DNA of 64,000 nt from Pantoea eucalypti (GCF_009646115.1 NZ_CP045720.1:3162001-3226000); one strand, 5' to 3'. Numbered from the stretch's first letter, positions 22,278 to 31,688 are shown. Notes: a model not told the origin generated them from the sequence alone. Program-made: numbers and translations.

Positions 22278-22955
22278 TTATTTAGCCGGACGCCATGCGC
22301 CGTTGTTGATTCCATCCACTAAATGATCGACCGCTTCACGAATCGCCAGATCCATAACTTTGCCGTTCAGCGTTGAGTCATAGCTGCTGGTGCCGCCAAA
22401 GCCGATGACTTCACGCGCCGAAAGCTGGTACTCGCCTGCGCCCTGGGAGCTGTAGACCACTTCAGAAGTGGTGACATCCACCACGTTCAGATTCACTTTG
22501 GCATAGGCGACCTGCGTTTTGCCGCGGCCCAGAATGCCCCACAGCTGCTGATCGCCCACTTCTTTGCGGCCAAATTCGGTGATATCACCGGTGATGATGT
22601 AGTTCGCGCCTTTGATATTCTGCTGGCTGCGTTTGAAATCCGACTCCTGCTGCAGCTCTTTCAGGTTACTGCGATCCAGCACGCTGAAACGATTGGTCTG
22701 CTGCAGATGGGTAATCAGAATGGTTTTCGACTGATTGCCCAGCCTGTCGACGCCATCAGAGAAGATGCCGTTCATGTACGAGGAGCGATTATCAAACTGG
22801 CCTACCGCAATCGGGCTGCGCACGCCCTGGTAAACCGGCTGACTGGCTGCGCGAACCTGCGGGGCCTGAATAGCGCGGGAAGATTCGGTGGCACAGCCGC
22901 TGATCAGCGACGCCATTAACAGGGAGAGTGCCGCAAAGGCATAATTTTTCTGCAT
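22278..22955 (-). CDS. CsgG/HfaB family lipoprotein
   Basis: A 225-aa lipoprotein of the CsgG family, which in curli systems forms the outer-membrane export pore. The start at 22955 (MQKNYAFAAL) gives a proper signal peptide with lipobox LISGC (Cys at 21); an open frame to 23045 adds 30 unrelated residues. Visible family segments are SPIAVGQFDNRSSY, FSVLDRSNLKEL, GANYIITGDITEFGRK and VNLNVVDVTTSEVVYSSQGAGEY. No csgA, csgB, csgE or csgF is nearby. The operon csgG-like/DUF4810/GNA1162 recurs in gammaproteobacteria and points to a distinct envelope complex. Confidence 0.88.
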   Translation of the reverse strand: MQKNYAFAALSLLMASLISGCATESSRAIQAPQVRAASQPVYQGVRSPIAVGQFDNRSSYMNGIFSDGVDRLGNQSKTILITHLQQTNRFSVLDRSNLKELQQESDFKRSQQNIKGANYIITGDITEFGRKEVGDQQLWGILGRGKTQVAYAKVNLNVVDVTTSEVVYSSQGAGEYQLSAREVIGFGGTSSYDSTLNGKVMDLAIREAVDHLVDGINNGAWRPAK

Positions 22956-23108
22956 TTCTAATCCATGAAGTAAAAGAGACGTAATCCGCGCCAGGGCGGT
23001 AAATTCTGGTTCTGTCGACAGTCGGAGTAATGCCATAGCATTCATGATGCCGGTCTGTAGACTGTCGGCAGCAGACAGGAAGATCTTTAAGGAAAATTGG
23101 CCAGTTAA

Positions 23109-23501
23109 ATGAATTTAATTAATATGAAGATGAGAATATTGCTGGGGATGATTATTGCAGTGTCGCTCAGCGCCTGTCAGCAACCTGTGACAAAGCAACA
23201 GGATAGTGTGGCAAATCTTTGTCAGCCTGCGAAAGATCCGGACAGCAAATCCTGTCACTGGACTAATCAAATGCAGCCGGTGCTCAACAGGCAGTTCACG
23301 GATGCGGCGCGTTATGCGGGCCAGCAATGTCTGGTACGGATGGAGTGGCAGGCGCACAGCAGACATTATGCGGTGACCCAGACTCAGGGTGATGAAGCGC
23401 TCTGCCTGCGTGCCTGGCAGCTGGTGGCGCAGACCCGCGATCTGCCGCCGCCACCGGAGCCCGGGCAACCGGCGTGGTTCGGCTTTGCGCCGCGCGGTTA
23501 G
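23109..23501 (+). CDS. Lipoprotein with a TolA C-terminal-like domain
   Basis: A 130-aa protein with a lipobox (LSAC, Cys at 23) and then a domain that lines up with domain III of TolA: QFTDAARYAGQQCLVRMEW corresponds to the TolA stretch containing YDASSYAGKTC, and GDEALCLRAW to GGDPALCQAA, ending LPPPPEPGQPAW. Two of its Cys match the TolA-III disulphide. TolA itself is a long TonB-like protein of the Tol-Pal system; this free-standing version lacks the membrane anchor helix and the long linker. Starts at 23124 and 23130 are also possible and none has a strong ribosome site. It is divergent from the CsgG-like operon and its end overlaps the araC-type gene by four bases. Confidence 0.75.
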   Translation: MNLINMKMRILLGMIIAVSLSACQQPVTKQQDSVANLCQPAKDPDSKSCHWTNQMQPVLNRQFTDAARYAGQQCLVRMEWQAHSRHYAVTQTQGDEALCLRAWQLVAQTRDLPPPPEPGQPAWFGFAPRG

Positions 23502-24565
23502 CTGGCCAGACCTTCCTGACGCCACTGGCGCGGACTGATGCCAAACCAGCGGCGAAACGCGCGTGAGAACGCACTGACTTCCGAATAGCCCAGCAGCAGC
23601 GCCATCTCTGAGATCGGCAGCTGCTTTTGCTGCAGATAATATGTCGCCATTTCGCAGCGCACCTGATCCACCAGCGCGGTAAAGCTACTGCCCTCTTCGC
23701 GCAGTCGCCGCTGCAGTGACCAGCTCGACAGCCCGAGTTTATCCGCCACCTCTTCCAGCACCGGCTCGCCCTGCATCAGCGATAAATTAACCTGCGATCG
23801 CGCCTGTTCAATCATGCTTTGCTGTGACGTACCACGATTAAGCCGCCGGATCGCATCCTGCATCACCATCAACAGGATCGGATCGCTCTCTGGCATTGCG
23901 CGCAGCAGATCGCGCTTCGGGATCACCAGCGAATTAAACGGCTGATCGAACCAGACTGGCGCATCAAACACTTTACAGTGATCGTGCCACTGGCCGGGAC
24001 GCGGATGTTCAAAGTGAACTTCACGAGGTGCCCAGTGCCTGCCTGCCACGTGACGGATCAGATTCATAAACATGCCAAGTGTAAGCTCGGCATCCTGACG
24101 GCGCGACAGGATTGCGCCGTGTCGCACCTGATAGTCGAGCCGCCAGCACTCCCCCTTATCCACCAGCCGGGTTAAGGTGTCGTGCTGATGCCAGGGAAAC
24201 GCATTGACCACATTGTGCAGCGCCTGCTCCAGCGTGTCGGAGCACAAGCCGATATAACCTATCAGGCCTAATGACTGCGGTTTAAACTGCCTGCCGTAGT
24301 GCAAACCGAAGTTATCAAAACCAGAGTGACGCGCCGCCTCTTCCAGTACCCGACAGTAGTTAACCAGTCCCAGACTCAGCGTCGGGCTGGCCAGGCGCTC
24401 GGGATCGATGCCGCTGATGCCGAAGATGCGATCAACATCGCCGCCCTGGGTATGAATAAAGTCGCTTAAGCCGGTCGCCGCCGCTGCCAGCACGCCGTGA
24501 TTGCCTGCGCCCGCCGCTGCAGAACAGGCCGCAAAGGCATCAGGCTTTATCAGTGTCGGATTCAT
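23498..24565 (-). CDS. AraC family regulator with arabinose-binding-type N-terminal domain
   Basis: A 355-aa transcription factor. The C-terminal 100 residues form the double helix-turn-helix of AraC/XylS proteins (VADKLGLSSWSLQRRLREEG and ISEMALLLGYSEVSAFSRAFRRW). The N-terminal 200 residues, with FDNFGLHYG and PQSLGLIGYIGLCS, match the effector domain of the OruR/ArgR-like AraC group seen in pseudomonads. Such regulators usually control amino acid or amine use, which fits the kinase and ethanolamine-type permease next door, but no operator was identified. Ligand unknown. Confidence 0.85.
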   Translation of the reverse strand: MNPTLIKPDAFAACSAAAGAGNHGVLAAAATGLSDFIHTQGGDVDRIFGISGIDPERLASPTLSLGLVNYCRVLEEAARHSGFDNFGLHYGRQFKPQSLGLIGYIGLCSDTLEQALHNVVNAFPWHQHDTLTRLVDKGECWRLDYQVRHGAILSRRQDAELTLGMFMNLIRHVAGRHWAPREVHFEHPRPGQWHDHCKVFDAPVWFDQPFNSLVIPKRDLLRAMPESDPILLMVMQDAIRRLNRGTSQQSMIEQARSQVNLSLMQGEPVLEEVADKLGLSSWSLQRRLREEGSSFTALVDQVRCEMATYYLQQKQLPISEMALLLGYSEVSAFSRAFRRWFGISPRQWRQEGLAS

Positions 24566-24726
24566 GGTCGCCTCTGTCAGAATTCAGGTGGATCACCCGT
24601 CACATGATCAGAGCAAATTCCATACCAGGTCCCCGATGCCTGCCACGCCGCCTGTGGGGGCGTCAGGCTGCGCGTGAGCATAGCATCGGGCACTGCGGCG
24701 GCGCAGTCACGCCCGCCGCTGGTGCA

Positions 24727-25731
24727 TCAGACGCCAACCGGCAGCTGCTGACCGTCCAGATAGCGGCGGCAAAGACGAACCGAATGGCTGGCCCACTCCG
24801 GACCCAGACTGTGCGCCATTTCAGTCTCGGCATGGGATCCCACCCATGCAGTGAGCTGGATGCGACGCTGGATCAGCAGCGCGGGTAACATGGCCATCTC
24901 CGCGTCGCTGATATGCGCCACCTGCTCGTAACCGCGAATCCAGTGATCGATCCACTCTGGCGCGCGCGGATGATGCTCAACAAAACTGATCGCCGCCGCC
25001 AGATCGTGCAGATACCAGCCAAGTCCGCAGTCATCGAAGTCGATCACCCGCGTTTCACCCTTGTGCAGCAGCAGATTGGTGAGTCGCAGATCGGCGTGGA
25101 TCAGGCCATAACGATCAGATCCTTTGCCAAACTGCGCCATCGACGCACCCACCTGACTTATCGCCTGCTCGACCACGCCGTGATCGGCGGGATTCAGATT
25201 AGGCGCATCCTGCCAGCGTCCCCAGTGACTCTCGCTACTCGTCATGGTGTGGTGATCCCAGATAATCCGCTGGAAACCCGCAGGCGGCTGCCACTGTTTA
25301 CTGTGCTGATGCAGCCGCGCGGTAATCGTGCCCAGCTGCTGAAAAGCGCGGGGATCGACGTCGGTGGTTGGCATCTCGCCATCAATCCAGTGAAACAACA
25401 CTACGTACCGCTCACCGCCATCCGGCAGTCGCAGCGTCAGTACGGTTTCACCCTCTTTGTCCGGCACCGCTTCCGGCACCATAATGCCGGTTTCACGCAG
25501 CGCATCGAGCCACAGCAGCTCACTGACAATGTCCGCTTTTTGATGGTAATCGCCGCGATGCAGCCGCAGTGCATAACGCCGGCCTGCTGCCTGCAAGAGG
25601 AATGTGGCATTCTCTGAGCGGCACAGCAGGCTGAGATCTCCCTGTAGCGCGGCGGGATAGCAGGCCAGCGCCTGCTGCGCCATCAGGGTGAGTTGGGAAT
25701 CAGTCAGGTTGTCATATTGTTTAGCGCTCAT
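24727..25731 (-). CDS. APH-fold phosphotransferase (small-molecule kinase)
   Basis: A 334-aa kinase of the aminoglycoside phosphotransferase/homoserine kinase II fold. The catalytic loop HADLRLTN and the metal motif VIDFDDCG are intact. Overall form is closest to the homoserine/hydroxylysine kinase branch rather than to resistance enzymes. The divergent neighbour is an ethanolamine-type permease, so a phosphorylatable amino alcohol or hydroxylated amino acid is a reasonable substrate class. This is inference; resistance activity is not suggested by context. Confidence 0.8.
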   Translation of the reverse strand: MSAKQYDNLTDSQLTLMAQQALACYPAALQGDLSLLCRSENATFLLQAAGRRYALRLHRGDYHQKADIVSELLWLDALRETGIMVPEAVPDKEGETVLTLRLPDGGERYVVLFHWIDGEMPTTDVDPRAFQQLGTITARLHQHSKQWQPPAGFQRIIWDHHTMTSSESHWGRWQDAPNLNPADHGVVEQAISQVGASMAQFGKGSDRYGLIHADLRLTNLLLHKGETRVIDFDDCGLGWYLHDLAAAISFVEHHPRAPEWIDHWIRGYEQVAHISDAEMAMLPALLIQRRIQLTAWVGSHAETEMAHSLGPEWASHSVRLCRRYLDGQQLPVGV

Positions 25732-25981
25732 CAGTCCGGCTCCTTTTCACTTGCGTTATCTCAGCATGCGTTGCCAGAAGGTGAGCTGCTTGACCTCAGA
25801 AGAGACAAAGTTGACCGCAGCGTGCATCCGGCCCGGTTGTTGCCTGTGAGTTGACCGTGGAGGACAGAAGTCACTGCGCCCGCGTCAAGTCGTGGTGAGT
25901 AATGCAACGGCATTATCACCTTACTTTAGTCGTAATGGCGGTGTAACGCCGCGTGCGACCAACAACGACGGGGATAACAGT

Positions 25982-27346
25982 ATGACAAACAGACTCAAGC
26001 CCACGCTGGGCACCCTGCACCTGTGGGGGATTGCGGTTGGCCTGGTGATCTCAGGCGAATATTTCGGCTGGAGTTACGGCTGGGCTGTGGCAGGCACGCT
26101 GGGATTTCTGGTCACTACCGCGCTGATCGCCACACTCTATACCTGCTTTATCTTTAGCTTCACCGAACTGACCACTGCGATCCCTCATGCGGGCGGGCCC
26201 TTTGCCTACAGTCGTCGCGCCTTTGGCGAAACCGGCGGACTGATTGCCGGTCTGGCGACGCTGATTGAGTTTGTCTTTGCGCCACCGGCGATCGCCATGG
26301 CGATTGGGGCTTATCTCAATGTGCAGTATCCCCAGCTCAACCCAAAAACCGCAGCGGTCGGGGCTTACCTGGTGTTCATGACGCTGAATATTCTGGGTGT
26401 AAAACTGGCGGCGATGTTCGAACTGGTTGTCACCGTGCTGGCTGTCATTGAGCTGCTGGTGTTTATGGGCGTGGTCTCACCCGGCTTTAGCCTGGCGAAT
26501 TTTGCTGCGCACGGCTGGGCAGGCAGCGACACCTTCGGCATGCCCGCCTTCTCCGGTATTTTCGCCGCCATTCCCTTCGCCATCTGGTTCTTCCTTGCCA
26601 TTGAAGGTGCAGCGATGGCCGCCGAAGAGGCAAAAGATCCCACCCGAACCATTCCCCGCGCCTACATCAGCGGGATTCTGACGCTGGTGGTGCTGGCGAT
26701 TGGCGTGATGCTGATGGCAGGCGGCGCGGGCGACTGGCGCAAACTCTCGGACATAAACGATCCGCTGCCGCAGGCGATGAAAATGATTGTCGGCGAACAC
26801 TCTAACTGGATGCATATGCTGGTGTGGATTGGCCTGTTTGGTCTGATTGCCAGCTTCCACGGCATTATTCTCGGCTATTCACGGCAGTTTTTTGCTCTGG
26901 CACGCGCGGGCTATCTGCCGCCTTCTCTGGCAAAACTGTCACGTTTCCAGACCCCGCATCGGGCGATTATTCTCGGTGGCGTACTGGGCATCGCGGCGAT
27001 TTACAGCGATGGCGTGATTAATCTGCAGGGAATGACGCTGACGGCGGCGATGATCACCATGGCGGTGTTTGGCGCGATTGTGATGTACATCATGAGCATG
27101 CTGAGCCTGTTTAAACTCCGCCGCAGCGCGCCGGAAATGCCCCGCAGTTTCCGCGCGCCGGGCTATCCGATTGTTCCGGGCATCGCCCTGCTGCTGTCGG
27201 TGGTCTGTCTGCTGGCGATGCTGTGGTTTAACCCGGTGATTGGCGCGCTGTTCTTTGCCATCATGCTGGTCGGCTATATTTACTTCCTCGCCACCAAAGC
27301 GCAGCGCGACCGGGCGCCACAGGACACGATGCTGGTGGGCGAATAA
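25982..27346 (+). CDS. Ethanolamine permease family APC transporter
   Basis: A 454-aa inner-membrane permease with about 12 hydrophobic helices. From the ATG at 25982 it begins MTNRLKPTLGTLHLWGIAVG and shows ISGEYFGWSYGW, AIPHAGGPFAYSRRAFG, and EGAAMAAEEAKDPTRTIPRAY, which are typical of the ethanolamine permease group of the APC superfamily. An open frame reaches 25892 but its 30 extra residues have no family match; GGGG lies eight bases before the chosen start. It is divergent from the APH-fold kinase by 250 bp. The eut catabolic genes are absent nearby, so the true substrate may be a related amine. Confidence 0.85.
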   Translation: MTNRLKPTLGTLHLWGIAVGLVISGEYFGWSYGWAVAGTLGFLVTTALIATLYTCFIFSFTELTTAIPHAGGPFAYSRRAFGETGGLIAGLATLIEFVFAPPAIAMAIGAYLNVQYPQLNPKTAAVGAYLVFMTLNILGVKLAAMFELVVTVLAVIELLVFMGVVSPGFSLANFAAHGWAGSDTFGMPAFSGIFAAIPFAIWFFLAIEGAAMAAEEAKDPTRTIPRAYISGILTLVVLAIGVMLMAGGAGDWRKLSDINDPLPQAMKMIVGEHSNWMHMLVWIGLFGLIASFHGIILGYSRQFFALARAGYLPPSLAKLSRFQTPHRAIILGGVLGIAAIYSDGVINLQGMTLTAAMITMAVFGAIVMYIMSMLSLFKLRRSAPEMPRSFRAPGYPIVPGIALLLSVVCLLAMLWFNPVIGALFFAIMLVGYIYFLATKAQRDRAPQDTMLVGE

Positions 27347-27349
27347 ACG

Positions 27350-27409
27350 CGGCGCGGCAGGATGCCGCGCCGTGGGTTACGTTCAGCGCCTGAAATCCAG
27401 GCGCTGAAC
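27350..27409. terminator. Two hairpins between convergent permease and mak
   Basis: A 10-bp stem (27350-27372, CGGCGCGGCA/TGCCGCGCCG) is followed by a 12-bp stem (27381-27409, GTTCAGCGCCTG/CAGGCGCTGAAC). Neither has a long T run, but their placement between two converging genes suits bidirectional termination. Confidence 0.5.
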
Positions 27410-27430
27410 GTCAGCGGATGTGCGGGACAC

Positions 27431-28342
27431 TCAGCCGTTAAGCGGCCAGAGCCACGCCGCACCGCGTACGCCGCTGGAGTCGCCATGCTGCGCCTTCAGC
27501 ACCGGCGTTTCACACTCCCCGCCAAACACCCACTGCTTCATCAGCACCGGCACAGTCTGATAGAGCCGATCCACATTGCTCATCCCGCCGCCCAGCACGA
27601 TCACGTCAGGATCGATCAGGTTCACCACCTGCGCCAGCGATTTTGCCAGACGCAGTTCATAGCGGCTCATTGCCAGTTCGGCGATCGGATCCTGCTGTGC
27701 CAGCAGTGAGACGATCTCCGCGCCCTTGCGATGTACGCCGCTCAGCCGCTGATAGTCGATACCAAAACCGGTGCCTGAAACAAAGGTTTCGATACAGCCC
27801 TGCTGCCCGCAATAACAGGGCACTTCCTGACGATAACGCAGCTCATCCTCATCCATCCACGGCAGCGGATTGTGGCCCCACTCACCGGCATTACCGTTAC
27901 CACCGATGCGCGATTCACCGTTAATCGCGATACCTGCACCCGATCCGGTACCGATAATCACGGCAAACACCAGCGACTGTCCGGCACCGGCACCGTCGAC
28001 CGCTTCCGATACGGCCAGGCAATTCGCGTCGTTGGCGATGCGCACTTCCCGGTTCAGCGCCTGAGCCAGATCTTTATCCAGCGGCTGGCCGTTAAGCCAG
28101 GTGGAGTTCGCATTCTTCACCCGCTTACTGAAAGGCGAAAGCGAGCCGGGAATGCCCAGGCCGACCGTACCGGTCTCGCCAGTTTTCTGCTCCGCCAGCG
28201 TGACCAGATCAACAATTGCCTGCACCGTTGCCTGATAGTCGTCACGCGGGGTATTCACGCGGTGACGGAACAGCTCCTCTCCCTTATCTGACAATGCAAT
28301 CACTTCTGTCTTGGTGCCACCCAGATCTATGCCTATGCGCAA
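27431..28342 (-). CDS. mak: Mak, fructokinase (ROK family)
   Basis: ATP-dependent sugar kinase of 303 aa (E. coli Mak 302). It starts [14 protein letters not shown] (phosphate-binding DLGGTK), has the ROK signature region [14 protein letters not shown] and [11 protein letters not shown], and the zinc site [11 protein letters not shown]. coli Mak phosphorylates fructose and, less well, mannose. It is divergent from rdgC, exactly as in E. coli. Confidence 0.96.
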   Translation of the reverse strand: MRIGIDLGGTKTEVIALSDKGEELFRHRVNTPRDDYQATVQAIVDLVTLAEQKTGETGTVGLGIPGSLSPFSKRVKNANSTWLNGQPLDKDLAQALNREVRIANDANCLAVSEAVDGAGAGQSLVFAVIIGTGSGAGIAINGESRIGGNGNAGEWGHNPLPWMDEDELRYRQEVPCYCGQQGCIETFVSGTGFGIDYQRLSGVHRKGAEIVSLLAQQDPIAELAMSRYELRLAKSLAQVVNLIDPDVIVLGGGMSNVDRLYQTVPVLMKQWVFGGECETPVLKAQHGDSSGVRGAAWLWPLNG

Positions 28343-28488
28343 GGTTACTTCCTCGTTATTCGTTCAGGTGAGAGATACAGTAAAAGGCGGCTGCCTTAAA
28401 GGCAATGAAACCACTCCGATGTTTCGCTATCATGCGCGCTGACTCTCGCAGACTTGTGCGCCCGATCGCGCCACGGTAAGGAATCCCG

Positions 28489-29400
28489 ATGTTGTGGTTT
28501 AAAAATATGATGGTTTATCGTCTGAATCGTGACATTCCGCTGTCCGCAGATGAGATGGAAAAACAGCTCGACGCCTTCACTTTTTCACCGTGTGGCAGTC
28601 AGGATATGAGCAAGACCGGCTGGGTCTCGCCGATGGGTAACCGCAGCGACGCGCTGACCCACGAGAATAAAGGCCAGATTGTGATTTGCGCCCGCAAAGA
28701 AGAGAAAATCCTGCCTTCGCCGGTCGTGAAACAGGCGCTGGAAGCAAAAATCGACAAGCTGGAATCTGAGCAGAGCCGCAAGCTCAAAAAGACCGAAAAA
28801 GATTCGCTGAAAGATGAAGTGCTGCATAGCCTGCTGCCGCGTGCTTTCAGCCGTTTCAGCCAGACCTATTTGTGGATCGACACGGTCAATAACCTGATTA
28901 TGGTGGACTGTGCCAGCGCGAAAAAAGCGGAAGATACCCTGGCGCTGCTGCGCAAAAGCCTGGGTTCACTGCCGGTGGTGCCACTGACGCTGGAAAATCC
29001 GATTGAACTGACGCTGACCCAATGGGTGCGTTCAGGCGACCTGCCAGCCGGGTTTGCGCTGATGGATGAAGCGGAGCTGAAAGCCCTGCTGGAAGATGGC
29101 GGCGTCATCCGCTGCAAGAAACAGGATTTGGTGTGCGATGAGATCGCCAACCATATCGAAGCCGGCAAGGTCGTGACAAAACTGGCACTCGACTGGCAGG
29201 AGCGTATTCAGTTCGTGCTGGCCGATGACGGTTCAGTGAAGCGTCTGAAGTTCAGCGACACATTGCGCGACCAGAACGACGATATCGACCGCGAAGATTT
29301 CGCGCAGCGCTTTGATGCCGACTTTATTCTGATGACCAGCGAACTGGCAGCACTGACCAGTAATCTGGTGGAAGCGTTAGGCGGCGAAGCCCAGCGTTAA
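28489..29400 (+). CDS. rdgC: RdgC, recombination-associated protein
   Basis: DNA-binding ring protein of 303 aa, identical in length to E. coli RdgC, which restrains RecA and is needed when replication restart is compromised. It begins [18 protein letters not shown] and contains the conserved stretch [21 protein letters not shown]. The position beside mak and the divergent orientation are conserved. Confidence 0.98.
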   Translation: MLWFKNMMVYRLNRDIPLSADEMEKQLDAFTFSPCGSQDMSKTGWVSPMGNRSDALTHENKGQIVICARKEEKILPSPVVKQALEAKIDKLESEQSRKLKKTEKDSLKDEVLHSLLPRAFSRFSQTYLWIDTVNNLIMVDCASAKKAEDTLALLRKSLGSLPVVPLTLENPIELTLTQWVRSGDLPAGFALMDEAELKALLEDGGVIRCKKQDLVCDEIANHIEAGKVVTKLALDWQERIQFVLADDGSVKRLKFSDTLRDQNDDIDREDFAQRFDADFILMTSELAALTSNLVEALGGEAQR

Positions 29401-29483
29401 GCATTATCAGGGCGGCGCCGTTCCGCCCTGAAGTTTTGGCATACTTTGTCGATAACCGGGTCTTTGGCAAAGGAATTCCACTT

Positions 29484-30896
29484 ATGTCCCGCTTATTTCG
29501 GCACCTGTTTTTATTTTGCACACTGTCGCTTCTTTCACTCTCTGCACGCAGTCAGCCCGCCTCGGATGATCCGCCCAGCGTCAGCCGTTTCGATGCGGTG
29601 CGCATCAACGATCGCCTGAATGTGATGGTGGCTATTCCCGGTAAAAACGGGGGCGCAATGCAGGTCTGGCAGGCTTATGATTGCCAAAAACCTTATGCCG
29701 AAGCGCTTTACCGCCACATGGTCGATGCAGAAGGCAGCCCACAAGGCCGGTTTTACGGCAATGAATATGGCCGCTACAGCGCACCTCAGCCTGGCTCAAA
29801 TCAGGATCCGGCTGTTCTGAAAAAAATCTGCGGATTACCCGAAAGGTCAGTGCTATGGGAAAAAATTGAATCTGCTGATAAGTATGGTGCCACGACACTG
29901 ATTGACGTTGCCAGCCTGAAGCGTGAGGCAGAGATATTGCGGGTCCGGGTCGGCACTGATTATGCGGCCAGCGATTTCGATCCACCCTATGATGCGCCCT
30001 ACAGTCTAAAGGTCGAAAATTACCGTTTTAACTGCGAAACCGGTGTCAGTACACCGTTATCCGCATTTGATATTGATGACAACGGTTACGTAACCGATTC
30101 ACTGGATGGAGGCCAGCTGGCGCGCCGTAAAACCGCTTTTGATCTGACGCCTCTGCTGCAAAAAACTTTTGCCCAGCTCTGTACGCTGCCAGATGTTAAG
30201 AGATTTCATGCACTGGGCCACTTCAGACCCGCTTCGCATAAATCGCCCGGTTCGATGGCACAACAGATGCTACCCGACCTGAATGGCAATCCGGCCTCGG
30301 TGCTGGCCGCCGTCCCGCTTGCCCCTGCCCTGCAGCAACAACTGAAAACCCTGGTCCATCCCTGGGCCACACCGCGTTTTCAGCAGCTCAGCTGGGTCGA
30401 AAATAGTCGGGAAGGTCGCGTCAGCGTGCATATGGTGGCGGATGACGCTGGATTTATTCGCAAGCTGGAGGATTACGGTATCTGGAAAGTGCAGCGTCTG
30501 ACGATTGCCAATGATATCCAGCTCGCCTATACCATGTCGATTTCCTATTCCCCTTCGCGGTTAAAACAACTTAGTTCGACGCTGCGTTATCCGCTAACCG
30601 CCGGACAGCACTATCAGAACGACGCGGTGAGTGAGAGTAGCGTGGGCAAGGATGAGGACAGTCATCAGCGGGAAACCTGTGCCGTCTCCAGCGGTGGCGA
30701 CGCGCGAGAGATTAACCCGGCATTTAGCGGACGCTATCTGAAGGTAACCTGTACCATTGCGACAGACAAACAGCCTGTCACCGTCATAGAGAGTGCCTGG
30801 CTTGAAGACCTGCGGATTTTAGCGCCACTAAGGGCAAAAACAGGTGATAAACCGATGGGCGCTATCACCCTGAGTGATGTGAAGATTATTCGCTAG
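29484..30896 (+). CDS. Exported protein of unknown function
   Basis: A 470-aa protein I cannot assign with confidence. Starting at the ATG at 29484 (AAGGA nine bases upstream) it has an N-terminal signal peptide, MSRLFRHLFLFCTLSLLSLSARS. Residues around 130-200 (VLWEKIESADKYGATTLIDVASL, then RVRVGTDY and a Cys after YRFN) resemble the small beta-barrel of surface-adhesin E-type domains. The C-terminal half (about 260-470) is a second domain with paired Cys in RETCAVSSG and KVTCTIA. Alone between rdgC and ppnP, it ends in a strong terminator. It is probably periplasmic or surface-exposed. Confidence 0.6.
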   Translation: MSRLFRHLFLFCTLSLLSLSARSQPASDDPPSVSRFDAVRINDRLNVMVAIPGKNGGAMQVWQAYDCQKPYAEALYRHMVDAEGSPQGRFYGNEYGRYSAPQPGSNQDPAVLKKICGLPERSVLWEKIESADKYGATTLIDVASLKREAEILRVRVGTDYAASDFDPPYDAPYSLKVENYRFNCETGVSTPLSAFDIDDNGYVTDSLDGGQLARRKTAFDLTPLLQKTFAQLCTLPDVKRFHALGHFRPASHKSPGSMAQQMLPDLNGNPASVLAAVPLAPALQQQLKTLVHPWATPRFQQLSWVENSREGRVSVHMVADDAGFIRKLEDYGIWKVQRLTIANDIQLAYTMSISYSPSRLKQLSSTLRYPLTAGQHYQNDAVSESSVGKDEDSHQRETCAVSSGGDAREINPAFSGRYLKVTCTIATDKQPVTVIESAWLEDLRILAPLRAKTGDKPMGAITLSDVKIIR

Positions 30897-30927
30897 AAAA
30901 AAGGGCCGCTTAGCGGCCCTTTTTTTA
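30897..30927. terminator. Bidirectional terminator between the exported protein gene and ppnP
   Basis: A run of six A, a 9-bp stem AAGGGCCGC/GCGGCCCTT with a 3-base loop, then seven T. Both strands read as good Rho-independent terminators. The T run overlaps the ppnP stop codon. Confidence 0.9.
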
Positions 30928-31221
30928 ATCTTTATCTTTCAGGTAACGGCAGAGATAGGAACTTGGCTCGCCTACCTGCAGATGAAACTCGCTGTGACCC
31001 GGCACATTAAACACCGAACCCGCTTCAAACCATTTCCACTCGGTCTCACCTGGCAGCAACACCTTAAGCGAGCCGCTAACGACGGTCATCTCTTCCGGCT
31101 GGCCGGTACCAAATGTGTATTCACCTTCAGACATCACGCCGACGCTGGCACGACCGGTGCTCGCACTGTCAAAACCAATAGATTTAACTTTTCCGTCAAA
31201 ATACTCACTAACGTTGAGCAT
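30925..31221 (-). CDS. ppnP: PpnP, pyrimidine/purine nucleoside phosphorylase (YaiE)
   Basis: Small cupin enzyme that phosphorolyses a broad set of nucleosides. From the ATG at 31221 (TGGAGA upstream) it is 98 aa against 94 in E. coli, with [30 protein letters not shown] and the cupin core [16 protein letters not shown]. In E. coli the next gene is aroM then yaiA; here aroM is absent and 275 bp separate ppnP from yaiA. Confidence 0.95.
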   Translation of the reverse strand: MLNVSEYFDGKVKSIGFDSASTGRASVGVMSEGEYTFGTGQPEEMTVVSGSLKVLLPGETEWKWFEAGSVFNVPGHSEFHLQVGEPSSYLCRYLKDKD

Positions 31222-31496
31222 AATAGTTCTCCAGAGCACATGTTGTGTGTCTGGCAGTGTAGAAGGGAACCCGCTGATCTGTCACGCGAAATGATGGTCG
31301 TTTGTGATCTGTTCCGGCGGGAGAGATCAGACGCGCAGAGCGAAAAAGCGTTAAGCCAGTATTCCAGGCAGCTTTGTTGTGCGTCGGCAAGGGGATGTCG
31401 GGAATAAAGAGGCGATGGGCATAACTCAGGCAACGTACTGACAAACGGCGAAATGACGCTGAATATCAGGCTGGCCTCCCTGCCAGCCGCAATGCT

Positions 31497-31688
31497 TTAC
31501 TCTTTTTCGACGTCTTCGTAGCGCGCTTTAGCATCGTGCGCTTCTTCTTCCGTCTCATGCTCACTGATTAATGAATTCGGTTTGGGATGATCAGCACGCA
31601 ATTCATAAAAGGTTACCTTATTACCTTCAGGCCCCTTTTCAACAGTCACAATTTTCGCTTCACGCGGGTACGGCGGTCTGGTAGGCAT
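31497..31688 (-). CDS. yaiA: YaiA family protein
   Basis: A 63-aa soluble protein, the same length as E. coli YaiA, beginning [19 protein letters not shown] and containing [10 protein letters not shown] and SLISEHET. The start at 31688 has GAGGGA upstream; an upstream in-frame ATG at 31742 adds unrelated residues. It lies downstream of aroL on the same strand, as in E. coli where they are co-transcribed. Function unknown. Confidence 0.93.
   Translation of the reverse strand: MPTRPPYPREAKIVTVEKGPEGNKVTFYELRADHPKPNSLISEHETEEEAHDAKARYEDVEKE

Noticed and set aside
24553..24888. 111-codon plus-strand frame spanning the araC-APH gap
   Set aside because: Most of it is antisense to the APH-fold kinase, and the gap part shows no signal for translation.
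25892..25981. Upstream extension of the ethanolamine-type permease
   Set aside because: The 30 added residues are not hydrophobic or conserved, and the ATG at 25982 has a ribosome site and gives the family N-terminus.
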